Assembly: GCA_024685975.1 (NCBI GenBank)
Contig: JAIBDZ010000002.1
Location: 26,908-90,907 of the forward strand
DNA: 64,000 nt
Origin: Piscirickettsiaceae bacterium
GTDB lineage: Bacteria > Pseudomonadota > Gammaproteobacteria > Nitrosococcales > Methylophagaceae
Reading direction: 5' to 3'
Shown: positions 31,444-39,293 of the stretch, in pieces
Layout: the number at the start of each line of letters is the position of its first letter
Position numbering within the stretch: the stretch's first letter is position 1
The notes under the pieces: generated by a model
What the model was told of the DNA's origin: nothing
Databases searched by the model: none
What the model saw: only the letters and a program-made list of their open reading frames with translations
Translations under genes and position numbers: made by a program

Positions 31444-32808
31444 TTATGATAAGGGAATGCTCGTGTGCACTTTTGTTCCTACATGCTCTTTGGATTTAAG
31501 GATCAGCACCCCTGAAAACATCGCCGCCCTCGCCCGCATGCCCACAATTCCATAGCTATCTTTTTTCAATGAGTCAGGTGAAAAGCCCTTTCCGTCATCC
31601 GTAATACTTAATTCCATTGCATTGCCATTCAAACCCAATTTAATCGTCACATTTTCAGCATCAGCATATTTTCTAATGTTAGTCAGTGACTCTTGGCAAA
31701 TCCGGTATAAGGTCAATTCCCGATCAGAATCCATCTCAGGTAAGTCACTTTGTAATAGTAGGTGATATTGCGTTTTATGCTCATCCGGTTGATCTTCTGT
31801 CATCGCTTTAATGGCTTCAACCAAACCCAGCTCTCTTAATAATGGGGGTACGAGACTGGTCGTAATTTCTCTTTTAACGGCAATACTTTGATCAATGGCA
31901 CTCAGCAATCGCTCCAACCGAGGTTTAATAGGATCATCGTCTTCAGGTTTTATGTGACGTCTTAACCATGTCGTATCCATTCTCACCGCTGTCAATAAGG
32001 CGCCTAATTCATCATGTAGCTCGCGAGCAATGCGTTTTTTCTCATTCTCATTTGTCGTCGTCATATGTGAGGCTAATGCAATCAATTCCGCCGTTCTTTT
32101 ATTAATTGATTGTTCAAGGTATTGATTCTTTTCAGCGATGGTCAAAGCATATTCTTTGGTTTTATCTTGATGACGTTTAGTTTGGATCAATGATAAAAAC
32201 AATAAAGAAAAGGCCAGACTCGATAGGCTTATCATGATCCATTTCATCGTATTTAAAGACGACAAATTTGCAGCTTGATTTTGCTTAATTCGTCCTAAAA
32301 TCGTCGCCCGAATATCCAACACTTGATCTCGCAACGTCGTCATATATGCTTTGCTCTGATTATAATCAGAAAGCGTGTTGTTTTTACTTAAGTTTTTGCT
32401 TTTTATCATTTCGGCTAACTGTGCAATAACAATATCGATATTGTTATCAAGCCGCTCAATATCACTTGCACTTAAATACGTTGGCCATGCTCTTTCTAAT
32501 GAAAGTAATAGTTTTTCGAGTTTATCGATACCTTCGTAAAAGGGAATCAAAAATGAATCATTTTGTGACAATAAATAACGCTGCGCATTCGTTTCTATGG
32601 TCAACATGTGAATGGTGAGTTTATCGGTGTAGTTTAAATGTTTATAACTTAACGCATCATTCTCATTAATCGCTTTTGCATCTTCCATATATTTACTAAA
32701 GAAGACGACCAAAATAATCAGCATCACACTGATGCTCGCAAAAACAAGGTGAGGACGGTTACTTTTTGTGTCATTTAAAAATGTTGAATCCGTTTCCGTT
32801 GTTTTCAT
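31444..32808 (-). CDS. NarX-type sensor histidine kinase
   Basis: 454 residues: two membrane helices (about 22-42 and 190-209) enclosing a ~145-residue helical sensory region resembling CHASE3, then a HisKA_3 dimerization helix with IARELHDELGALLTAV (phospho-His in the LHD motif) and an HATPase domain (NVTIKLGLNGNAMELSITDDGKGF). Transcribed convergently to the response regulators, with 3 bp between stops, so they are probably a functional pair. Signal unknown; small stress-type genes surround it. Confidence 0.9.
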   Translation of the reverse strand: MKTTETDSTFLNDTKSNRPHLVFASISVMLIILVVFFSKYMEDAKAINENDALSYKHLNYTDKLTIHMLTIETNAQRYLLSQNDSFLIPFYEGIDKLEKLLLSLERAWPTYLSASDIERLDNNIDIVIAQLAEMIKSKNLSKNNTLSDYNQSKAYMTTLRDQVLDIRATILGRIKQNQAANLSSLNTMKWIMISLSSLAFSLLFLSLIQTKRHQDKTKEYALTIAEKNQYLEQSINKRTAELIALASHMTTTNENEKKRIARELHDELGALLTAVRMDTTWLRRHIKPEDDDPIKPRLERLLSAIDQSIAVKREITTSLVPPLLRELGLVEAIKAMTEDQPDEHKTQYHLLLQSDLPEMDSDRELTLYRICQESLTNIRKYADAENVTIKLGLNGNAMELSITDDGKGFSPDSLKKDSYGIVGMRARAAMFSGVLILKSKEHVGTKVHTSIPLS

Positions 32809-32984
32809 TTTAATTTCATCACCTTAAATCGTCATTTTGTTTTTAAGCTGCAAGACAAAGACTACATCAAATTATGATTTGACTGACATTTAATTCTAGC
32901 CCAACGCTCTACACTAACCCTGTGAGTCAATGATATTTCTTCATTGACACGCTTCCTATCCCTCAATATTTACTGGAGAGAAGT

Positions 32985-33131
32985 ATGTCAAAATCAACAT
33001 TAGTGGCTTTTTTATTCACATTATCAAGTTTAGTCAGCGCATGCAGTACGATTGAAGGAGCTGGAAAAGACATTGAAAAAGGCGGCGAAGCCATTCAAGA
33101 CATCTCTAACGATGTCAAAGATGAGCTATAA
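32985..33131 (+). CDS. Entericidin-type small lipoprotein
   Basis: 48 residues with a signal peptide ending in the lipobox SACS (acylated Cys), followed by a short acidic helix with IEGAGKDIEKGGEAIQDIS, the entericidin A/B pattern. GGAGAG precedes the ATG by five bases. Entericidins are stress-associated lipoproteins in enterics. This gene was too short for routine prediction. Confidence 0.8.
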   Translation: MSKSTLVAFLFTLSSLVSACSTIEGAGKDIEKGGEAIQDISNDVKDEL

Positions 33132-33180
33132 CGCGCCACTTATTCACACTTTTACACTCAACTGACAAGAGGACACAATC

Positions 33181-33345
33181 ATGATTAATTGGGCAGTCAC
33201 ATTTCTTATTATCGCTATTATTGCCGGTGTACTGGGTTTAAGCGGTATCGCAGGTACAGCAACCAGTATTGCTTGGATATTATTCGTTGTTGGTTTAATT
33301 CTAGCGTTAATATTTATGGTAACAGGGCGTAAACCGCCATTATGA
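33181..33345 (+). CDS. DUF1328 small membrane protein
   Basis: 54 residues with two membrane helices, [21 protein letters not shown] and [19 protein letters not shown], matching the DUF1328/YtjA family. A ribosome site (AAGAGG) lies seven bases before the ATG. Follows the entericidin-type gene by 49 bp; both probably respond to stress. Function unknown. Confidence 0.8.
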   Translation: MINWAVTFLIIAIIAGVLGLSGIAGTATSIAWILFVVGLILALIFMVTGRKPPL

Positions 33346-33356
33346 ATCCAAACAAC

Positions 33357-33397
33357 ACAACCATAGGAAGGCAATATTATCGCTTTTCTATGGTTGT
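33357..33397 (+). terminator. Candidate hairpin after the DUF1328 gene
   Basis: ACAACCATAG at 33357-33366 pairs with CTATGGTTGT at 33388-33397 across a 21-nt loop, ten bases after the DUF1328 stop. There is a weak T-rich tail and the loop is long, so it is only a possible terminator. Confidence 0.4.
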
Positions 33398-33499
33398 TGC
33401 TTGTCACTCTTCCCCATATTCTGGTGATTTATTGGGTGTGTAATTCGCTCTCTTGTACTACTATAAAGAACAATATTTGCCTTTTAAGCTGAGTCTGTG

Positions 33500-34597
33500 A
33501 TGTTACTCATACACGCCTTATTCACCCTGCTTTTATTACTCGTTACCGTATTACCTTTAACACGGCTCTCACATTGGTTCGTCAGAGGAATGGATTTTCC
33601 TCGCCTACAATTTACGATATTCGCTATTGTTTTATTGTTAAGCCATTTTCTTTTTCTCGATAGTCAGAAACTCAGCACTTTCATCCTGATTACCGTCACA
33701 ATATTATGTCTCGCGTGGCAACTCTGGTGGATATTGCCTTATACCCGCTTATGGCCAAAAGAAGTTAAAACAGCCCGTCATAACTCGCCAGAAAATCAAC
33801 TCAGCATTATCACCTCAAACGTACTGACGCCTAATCGTAACGCTGAGGCATTAATCGCTTTAGTCAAACGACATCAACCCGATGTGCTTGTCACCTTAGA
33901 GTCAGACCAATGGTGGCAAGATATGCTTGATACCTTATCGGAAGAAATGCCTTACGCCATAAAGTGTCCGCGTGACAATCTTTACGGCATGCATGTTTAT
34001 TCTCGTCTGCCTTTAAGTGACGAAACGATTTGTTATTTAGTGGAAGAAGATGTGCCATCGATGCATGCTTTGCTCACATTACGCTCAGGTGATTCTGTGC
34101 GCGTTCATTTCTTACACCCTGCTCCACCAAGTCCGACTGAAAATGACAAATCTATACAACGAGATGCTGAGTTAGCTATCGTCGCCAAAAGCATTGCAGA
34201 TAGCCATCAAGCTATTATTGTCACAGGAGATCTTAATGATGTTGCCTGGTCAGATACAACACGGCTTTTCCGTAAAATTAGCGGCTTACTCGATCCCCGT
34301 GTAGGACGAGGTATTTTTAATACTTTTCATGCCGATTATTTTTTTATTCGCTGGCCATTAGATCATTTATTCCACAGTTCTCACTTTACCTTGCAAACCA
34401 TTCAACGTCTGCCCTCTATTGGCTCAGACCATTTTCCACTTCTCGCCAAGCTGTGTTATTCACCATCCAAAAAAAATGACCAAGAGGCCATTCAGAGTAA
34501 CAATGATGAGCACCAATGGGCACAACAACTTGCTGATGAGCAAAAAGTCCGTAAAGAAGATGTTCCCCAACCAGGCGAATCAATCAAAACAAATTAA
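33500..34597 (+). CDS. Endonuclease/exonuclease/phosphatase family protein with N-terminal membrane helices
   Basis: 365 residues. The first ~85 residues hold about three membrane helices; the rest is an EEP-fold domain with the catalytic pattern TSNVLTPNRN, a Glu in VTLESDQWW, VTGDLNDVAWSDTT and GSDHFPL. The active site probably faces the periplasm or membrane side. Start is the ATG at 33500; a GTG is one codon upstream. Nuclease versus phosphatase or sphingomyelinase-like activity cannot be told from sequence. Confidence 0.82.
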   Translation: MLLIHALFTLLLLLVTVLPLTRLSHWFVRGMDFPRLQFTIFAIVLLLSHFLFLDSQKLSTFILITVTILCLAWQLWWILPYTRLWPKEVKTARHNSPENQLSIITSNVLTPNRNAEALIALVKRHQPDVLVTLESDQWWQDMLDTLSEEMPYAIKCPRDNLYGMHVYSRLPLSDETICYLVEEDVPSMHALLTLRSGDSVRVHFLHPAPPSPTENDKSIQRDAELAIVAKSIADSHQAIIVTGDLNDVAWSDTTRLFRKISGLLDPRVGRGIFNTFHADYFFIRWPLDHLFHSSHFTLQTIQRLPSIGSDHFPLLAKLCYSPSKKNDQEAIQSNNDEHQWAQQLADEQKVRKEDVPQPGESIKTN

Positions 34598-34602
34598 TAG
34601 TC

Positions 34603-35082
34603 TTAAATTGTAATGGCTTGCCATAACATAACCGTAAGAGTCAATAATCCCCATAATATAAGAAAAGCGATCACAATGACTCCTGTTACAAACAAGACCG
34701 TTGATAGCAACGCTTCTTTTTTTACTTCATCTGACGATAATTTATAACGCGCTAATAAATCCGCATTTTTTTGATTCGCTTTCCAAATAAAGTCAAACAC
34801 ATCACCAATAATTGGCAAACTACCAAGCACCGCATCAATGACAATATTAATCATCATTCGAACCAAGATGGTTTTAGGCACATTTGCCTTCACAGCTTGA
34901 TAAAAAATCACTGTTGAGAGTGCGCCACCGATAGCATCGCCGATACCGGGAATGAGGCCAATCAACCCATCAAGGCCGATCCGATACCCCCCTGGCAATC
35001 GAATGCTATTGTCCAGCAACCAACTTAAACTATGTTGGCCACTCTTGGCATCCTTGCCTTGAGATGTCTTACTTTGAGCCAT
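34603..35082 (-). CDS. DUF4112 membrane protein
   Basis: 159 residues with the DUF4112 pattern GLDGLIGLIPGIGDAIGGALS, a second SLPIIGDVFDFIWKANQKN block, and a C-terminal membrane helix. Family is widespread in bacteria and of unknown function. It converges with the EEP-family gene, with 5 bp between stops. Confidence 0.78.
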   Translation of the reverse strand: MAQSKTSQGKDAKSGQHSLSWLLDNSIRLPGGYRIGLDGLIGLIPGIGDAIGGALSTVIFYQAVKANVPKTILVRMMINIVIDAVLGSLPIIGDVFDFIWKANQKNADLLARYKLSSDEVKKEALLSTVLFVTGVIVIAFLILWGLLTLTVMLWQAITI

Positions 35083-35142
35083 GACGAATAATCCGTATTA
35101 ACATAAAGTAATGTGATAAAGAGCCAGCTTTATCTTAAAAAA

Positions 35143-35343
35143 TTAATATTTCAACTCGTCTGCACTGTCTTCAACATCATCGGCGGCATCTTCCATTTTA
35201 TCTTTGGTATCATCGACCATATCATCTATTTTTTCGCCTGCTTCTTCTGCCGGACCATCAGCTTCACAACCAGTCAGACCAAGTCCTGCTACAAAAGCCA
35301 ATAACGCGGCAAAAATAATATTCTTCAAATTCATAATATGCAT
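35143..35343 (-). CDS. Small acidic lipoprotein
   Basis: 66 residues: signal peptide with lipobox LTGC, then a highly acidic helical tail (DDMVDDTKDKMEDAADDVEDSADELKY). AGGAG lies 7 bases before the ATG at 35343. It resembles entericidin-like and YtxH-like stress lipoproteins by composition. Last recognisable gene before the island's left end. Confidence 0.75.
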   Translation of the reverse strand: MHIMNLKNIIFAALLAFVAGLGLTGCEADGPAEEAGEKIDDMVDDTKDKMEDAADDVEDSADELKY

Positions 35344-35583
35344 TGTTTTTCTCCTAAATAAAGTAACATCGCAACTTCACTATAATGAAAAACAACGATA
35401 CGACACATCATCTTTATCTGAATTCATTGTCAGAGAATGCTGACGTAAAACAAGAGATTTTCTTGCAATGCTCGCTGAGCAGTGTGAAAGCTTGCTGTAT
35501 AAATTAGGAATACAATAGAAAAGGCGACATAGGCGAAGGCGTAACGTCCCTAATGGCAAAATATTGTTTTATATGATGTTATT

Positions 35584-35592
35584 GGGACAGAA
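35584..35592. other. Candidate island left attachment site (copy of tRNA-Pro 3' end)
   Basis: GGGACAGAA at 35584-35592 is the same 9-bp stretch found at the tRNA-Pro 3' end at 48420-48428, in the same orientation. A 9-bp match alone is weak, but integrase-arm-like sites at 35658-35682 sit on the inner side, mirroring the right end. Confidence 0.5.
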
Positions 35593-35657
35593 TCGCCTGA
35601 AAAACAACCATATCTAGTTGTTATTTAATAAATATTTATCGTGGTATACTGCTAAAA

Positions 35658-35682
35658 ACCCCCATAAATACCCCCGGGGTGC
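35658..35682. other. Integrase-arm-like sites at the island left end
   Basis: Two TACCCCC/ACCCCC-type motifs in a short stretch, 66 bp inside the candidate left attachment site. The same type of motif is clustered at 48253-48317 beside the tRNA, inside the right end, as expected for the arm sites of a P4-type integrase. Confidence 0.5.
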
Positions 35683-35898
35683 AATCATCAAACATAATAG
35701 GCTGTAATATCTCCATTTAGAGGAATTTCTATCGCTACAGATCAGTATGAAAAACTCTGCAAATAGTTCTTTTAACTCTCAAGAAGCATTCATCACGTTT
35801 AATAACACAACGGTCATTGCTTTCTTACGTCTGCCTTGTTTCAAAATGGCACTGTTGATTTATCAAAACATGCTAATCAGAATCCGTAAGTGCTCTCT

Positions 35899-37659
35899 TT
35901 ACCAAAGTAATGAAGGGTCTTCATGTATGCGTTTTCCATATCCATCACCCGCTGTTGTTTTAGCCATACCCTGCTCCGAAATCAACCATCGTCTTGCTCC
36001 ACCCAGTGAAACCGCTACACGAGGATAATCATCATCAAGATCCGGGTAATCTTCCTCTAGCCAGGCTGGAAAGTTCCTTGCTTGCTCCAGTTCAATCGTT
36101 TTTCCTTTGATGGGAATTGACCCTTTGGCTAATTCCTGAACCATAGGAAGACTCGCACCACCACCTGTTAACACAACAGTCAGGTTTCTGTATGGTCCTG
36201 CCGTAGCCCACTCAATCCAGCTAGAGTCAACGCTTATTAAAATTTCCAGCATGGTATCACTCAGGGCCTGACTAAACTTCTGAACAGCTTCCAGCTCTTG
36301 GAAATCATCAAGCTCAATAGTAACGTCGTCACCTGTTCTCAGGGACAAATAAACAGAGCCTTCGTTAAACAGGGTCTCCTTGTAATCTCGAATATTCTTT
36401 TCCAGATCCCACTGTGCATTAATGAACATTGGATGACTCGAATCAATACCAACCATCTTTAAAATATAAGCCTTCAATAGCTGATCAAGATAATTGCCAG
36501 CCTCGGTAATACCACGTGATGAATCTTTGATCTCAACTGCTACATTTCCTTCATTGGCCGGATCAAAATGGAAACGATACATGCTTAGATCACTTGTACC
36601 TGCCCCCACGTCTATAACCATAAACAGTTTATCAACCGGATCGCGCCAGCTGATTAACGAACCCGCGACTCCTAAGGGTTCACTAATATTTCTATCGACA
36701 AACTGATAATCAAGTTTTTGCTGACGCACGTCACGCACTGCATGAACAAATTGTTCTAGGGGGATTCCACTCTGCAAAGTACTGAAAAATGTGTCAGCCA
36801 GAATTTGGGCTTCGCCCAGATACTGACTCAATCGATGCACAGCTTCTTTTTCATCCACACCAGTAAGACAAGGCATAGCAAAACGTCTGTTTATGTTTTT
36901 TGGATACCCACCTTCAGGTTGCTCTATATTCTCAAGAGCCATATTAACTGACCAAGTCAAAAACATCAGATACGCCAAAATCATGTCTGAGTATTTGATC
37001 TCAATGTCCGTCGGGTTATGTTGTCTGGATACCGGTGTATCTAATCCACCTTCAGATAACCATCTTTTGATGTTATCTATACGTTGCCGAGATCCATCGT
37101 CAGTTTCAGAAATGGATAAATCATTAGCCGCCTTACCAAACCACAAGCGTCCGCTGTTATCGATATAAACCGAAGATACAAGCATGTATTCATCTTCATG
37201 GTCACCGTAAAGACCCAGTTTCAAAACCTGTACCTTTTCTGCATCTAGGTATTCATCATCCTCTACTAGTGTAGCCTTTGACATTGCTGTTCCAAAATCC
37301 AGACAAAGACGAATATCCTCTGAGGTGACAGGTAAATCCAAAGTACTCGTATTCACCACAATTGGTGCATAGGTATGTTCTGATACCGGGTCTTCTTGTA
37401 CCTCAGTCACCTGTTGCTGTAATTCAGGCTGATATTCTTGGATGGGAGTGATTGTGGGCTTGTTTACCGATTGTCCAGATCTTACTTCTGCAACTGGGTC
37501 TTGAGGAGTGCTTGTTCCTGATAGGACTTCAATCGCATGTTGAAGTGCTTGCATTTCGGCATCAGTTAATTTGCCTGTCAGTTTACGGTTTCCATCTTCG
37601 AGTGTTTCCACTCGTTCCAGAAGGTTCTCTAGTAGTAATTGTGCTTTAAAATTTTCCAT
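35899..37659 (-). CDS. Hsp70/actin-fold ATPase, no substrate-binding domain
   Basis: 586 residues. The N-terminal ~115 residues form a coiled coil (about 5-45) and a linker rich in Pro/Glu/Gln. An Hsp70-type ATPase follows: phosphate-1 loop LCLDFGTAMSK (118-128), phosphate-2 FMVIDVGAGTSD (346-357) and adenosine loop VVLTGGGASLPMV (495-507). The ATPase fold fills the chain to its end, so the C-terminal substrate-binding and lid domains of DnaK are absent. It is 16 bp downstream of a GrpE-like partner gene, so co-transcribed. Not DnaK, HscA or SrfB by layout; biological role unknown. Confidence 0.85.
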   Translation of the reverse strand: MENFKAQLLLENLLERVETLEDGNRKLTGKLTDAEMQALQHAIEVLSGTSTPQDPVAEVRSGQSVNKPTITPIQEYQPELQQQVTEVQEDPVSEHTYAPIVVNTSTLDLPVTSEDIRLCLDFGTAMSKATLVEDDEYLDAEKVQVLKLGLYGDHEDEYMLVSSVYIDNSGRLWFGKAANDLSISETDDGSRQRIDNIKRWLSEGGLDTPVSRQHNPTDIEIKYSDMILAYLMFLTWSVNMALENIEQPEGGYPKNINRRFAMPCLTGVDEKEAVHRLSQYLGEAQILADTFFSTLQSGIPLEQFVHAVRDVRQQKLDYQFVDRNISEPLGVAGSLISWRDPVDKLFMVIDVGAGTSDLSMYRFHFDPANEGNVAVEIKDSSRGITEAGNYLDQLLKAYILKMVGIDSSHPMFINAQWDLEKNIRDYKETLFNEGSVYLSLRTGDDVTIELDDFQELEAVQKFSQALSDTMLEILISVDSSWIEWATAGPYRNLTVVLTGGGASLPMVQELAKGSIPIKGKTIELEQARNFPAWLEEDYPDLDDDYPRVAVSLGGARRWLISEQGMAKTTAGDGYGKRIHEDPSLLW

Positions 37660-37675
37660 ACCATTTCCCTATTGG

Positions 37676-39169
37676 TTATTCTTCCGACTCTACCAGAGGC
37701 TTCACAAGAGTATTCACATGACCACCCAACTCTTTTTTAATACCGTCTCTAACGATCTTGACCGTACGTACACCTGCCTTATGCCCACCGATCATTTCAT
37801 GTTCGAGAATGTTATATTCCAACCGCTCACCCTTGAGATCCGTTTTTGTTAGTTTTCGCATTCGTGCTAGACGTCTTGTAATTTGAGCCATCTCAGCATA
37901 TCCGGATGCAGCCTTTTCAACGGCTAAAGCCAAAACTGTATCATAAACTTCTAACGAAGGAATAACTGCACGTCGTAATTTTTCAACCACTTCTCGACTG
38001 TCTTCGACTTCAATAAGTAAAGCTCCAATCTGATGATCTTCCGTATTTCCTAACTTTCGGCTAATTTTTCCTCGCCCACTGGATTCCTTACCCGCGCTAC
38101 ACCACCAGTCGGCTATATATGGCACAAGGTCTTTTGCATTCTCAAAATGACGCTTGATGGCTGCCGCAACCTGAGGATAAGATGCGTAAGAAGCTAGTAA
38201 GACATTCATTAATTGCTTATCTTCGGTGTTTTGTCTAGCCAAAACTAATGCTGCTTCCAGCAGTGCAATGCGAATACCAACCATGACGGTTGAATATTCT
38301 AAGAACCTTGCCCACAAACCTGGTCCAAGACTTCTCTTTCCTGTTTCTATAACGGTATAGAGACTAGCATGTAATGCGTAAGAAAAACGCATCTCAATCA
38401 TCCGTTCTAATACAGACAATGAACTGTCTATGGCATCGAAGAGCTTATCTCTATCAACATCATCTAATTTGCCTCGTATGAATTGACTAAAGCATGCATT
38501 TAAAGCATCTCCAGCCTCATCACCAATATTCATCTTTGACTCAGACAGCGTTTCAAGTATAGCCGTAAAAAGTCGTCTCGTACGCACTATTCTTGATTCC
38601 AAATTTTCTATAGACATAACGATATTGGAATGTTTACTAATGGCTAGTAACCAGTCAGCTACTGTATTAAAAGATTTAAAGGCAATTCCAAGTAACTCAC
38701 GTCTAGCATTTTCTGCAGTATCAATGTTAACCGCTTCACGCAAACAGTATTCTGGCACCCAATCCTGATCGATCTGCCTGAGGCTCATCGCAGCATAATA
38801 TCGCCGCTTACCAATATCATCCTTATCAGTGGATCTCCATTCGTTTTTAGCCAACACATCAAGAGATGGCTGGACTTCAGCCAACAAGTGCATATTACCC
38901 TCAAGTAATAGAGGCATCTTCTGAAGCACATGTTCTTCACGTCCCCTTGCTACGGCCGCAAGGCGTCCGATCATTGAAGCGGCATAAATCACTGACTCAG
39001 CATTATCATTATGAATATTATTATTTATTGCCTCTATCAGCTTATCTAGTTTTTCATCTTTAATGTGCGGCTGTATTTTCTGACTTGTCATTAACTTTGT
39101 CAGCATGTTATCAAGTTCGACTAATTCGTCAGCGTTTTCTAAATCTTCGAATGTAATGTCGTTTGTCAT
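37676..39169 (-). CDS. Large mostly helical protein with a GrpE-like C-terminus
   Basis: 497 residues, mostly predicted alpha-helical, with no recognised catalytic motif in the first ~440. The C-terminus (about 440-497) has the run LEYNILEHEMIGGHKAGVR, then VKIVRDGIKK and VKPLVE. To my reading this resembles the C-terminal beta-wing of GrpE-type nucleotide exchange factors that pair with Hsp70-like proteins. It is 16 bp upstream of the Hsp70-like gene, which supports that. The GrpE relation is inference; the rest of the protein may carry client or target binding. Confidence 0.6.
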   Translation of the reverse strand: MTNDITFEDLENADELVELDNMLTKLMTSQKIQPHIKDEKLDKLIEAINNNIHNDNAESVIYAASMIGRLAAVARGREEHVLQKMPLLLEGNMHLLAEVQPSLDVLAKNEWRSTDKDDIGKRRYYAAMSLRQIDQDWVPEYCLREAVNIDTAENARRELLGIAFKSFNTVADWLLAISKHSNIVMSIENLESRIVRTRRLFTAILETLSESKMNIGDEAGDALNACFSQFIRGKLDDVDRDKLFDAIDSSLSVLERMIEMRFSYALHASLYTVIETGKRSLGPGLWARFLEYSTVMVGIRIALLEAALVLARQNTEDKQLMNVLLASYASYPQVAAAIKRHFENAKDLVPYIADWWCSAGKESSGRGKISRKLGNTEDHQIGALLIEVEDSREVVEKLRRAVIPSLEVYDTVLALAVEKAASGYAEMAQITRRLARMRKLTKTDLKGERLEYNILEHEMIGGHKAGVRTVKIVRDGIKKELGGHVNTLVKPLVESEE

Positions 39170-39293
39170 TGGTTGTTCCTTAAAATGCGTTCTCTTTTTA
39201 TTTCTTTCTATTTTAATTTGTTGAAATCAAATGGCTGGAATATTTGTGAATTAGGCAACACAAGGAATTGTATCTTTTTATTTCAGGAACTCA

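Noticed and set aside
33144..33407. Minus-strand ORF covering the DUF1328 gene
   Set aside because: It is antisense to a clear DUF1328 gene with a good ribosome site, so it is a shadow.
35747..36028. Plus-strand ORF at the left of the Hsp70-like gene
   Set aside because: It overlaps the end of the Hsp70-like gene in antisense, has no ribosome site and no family likeness.
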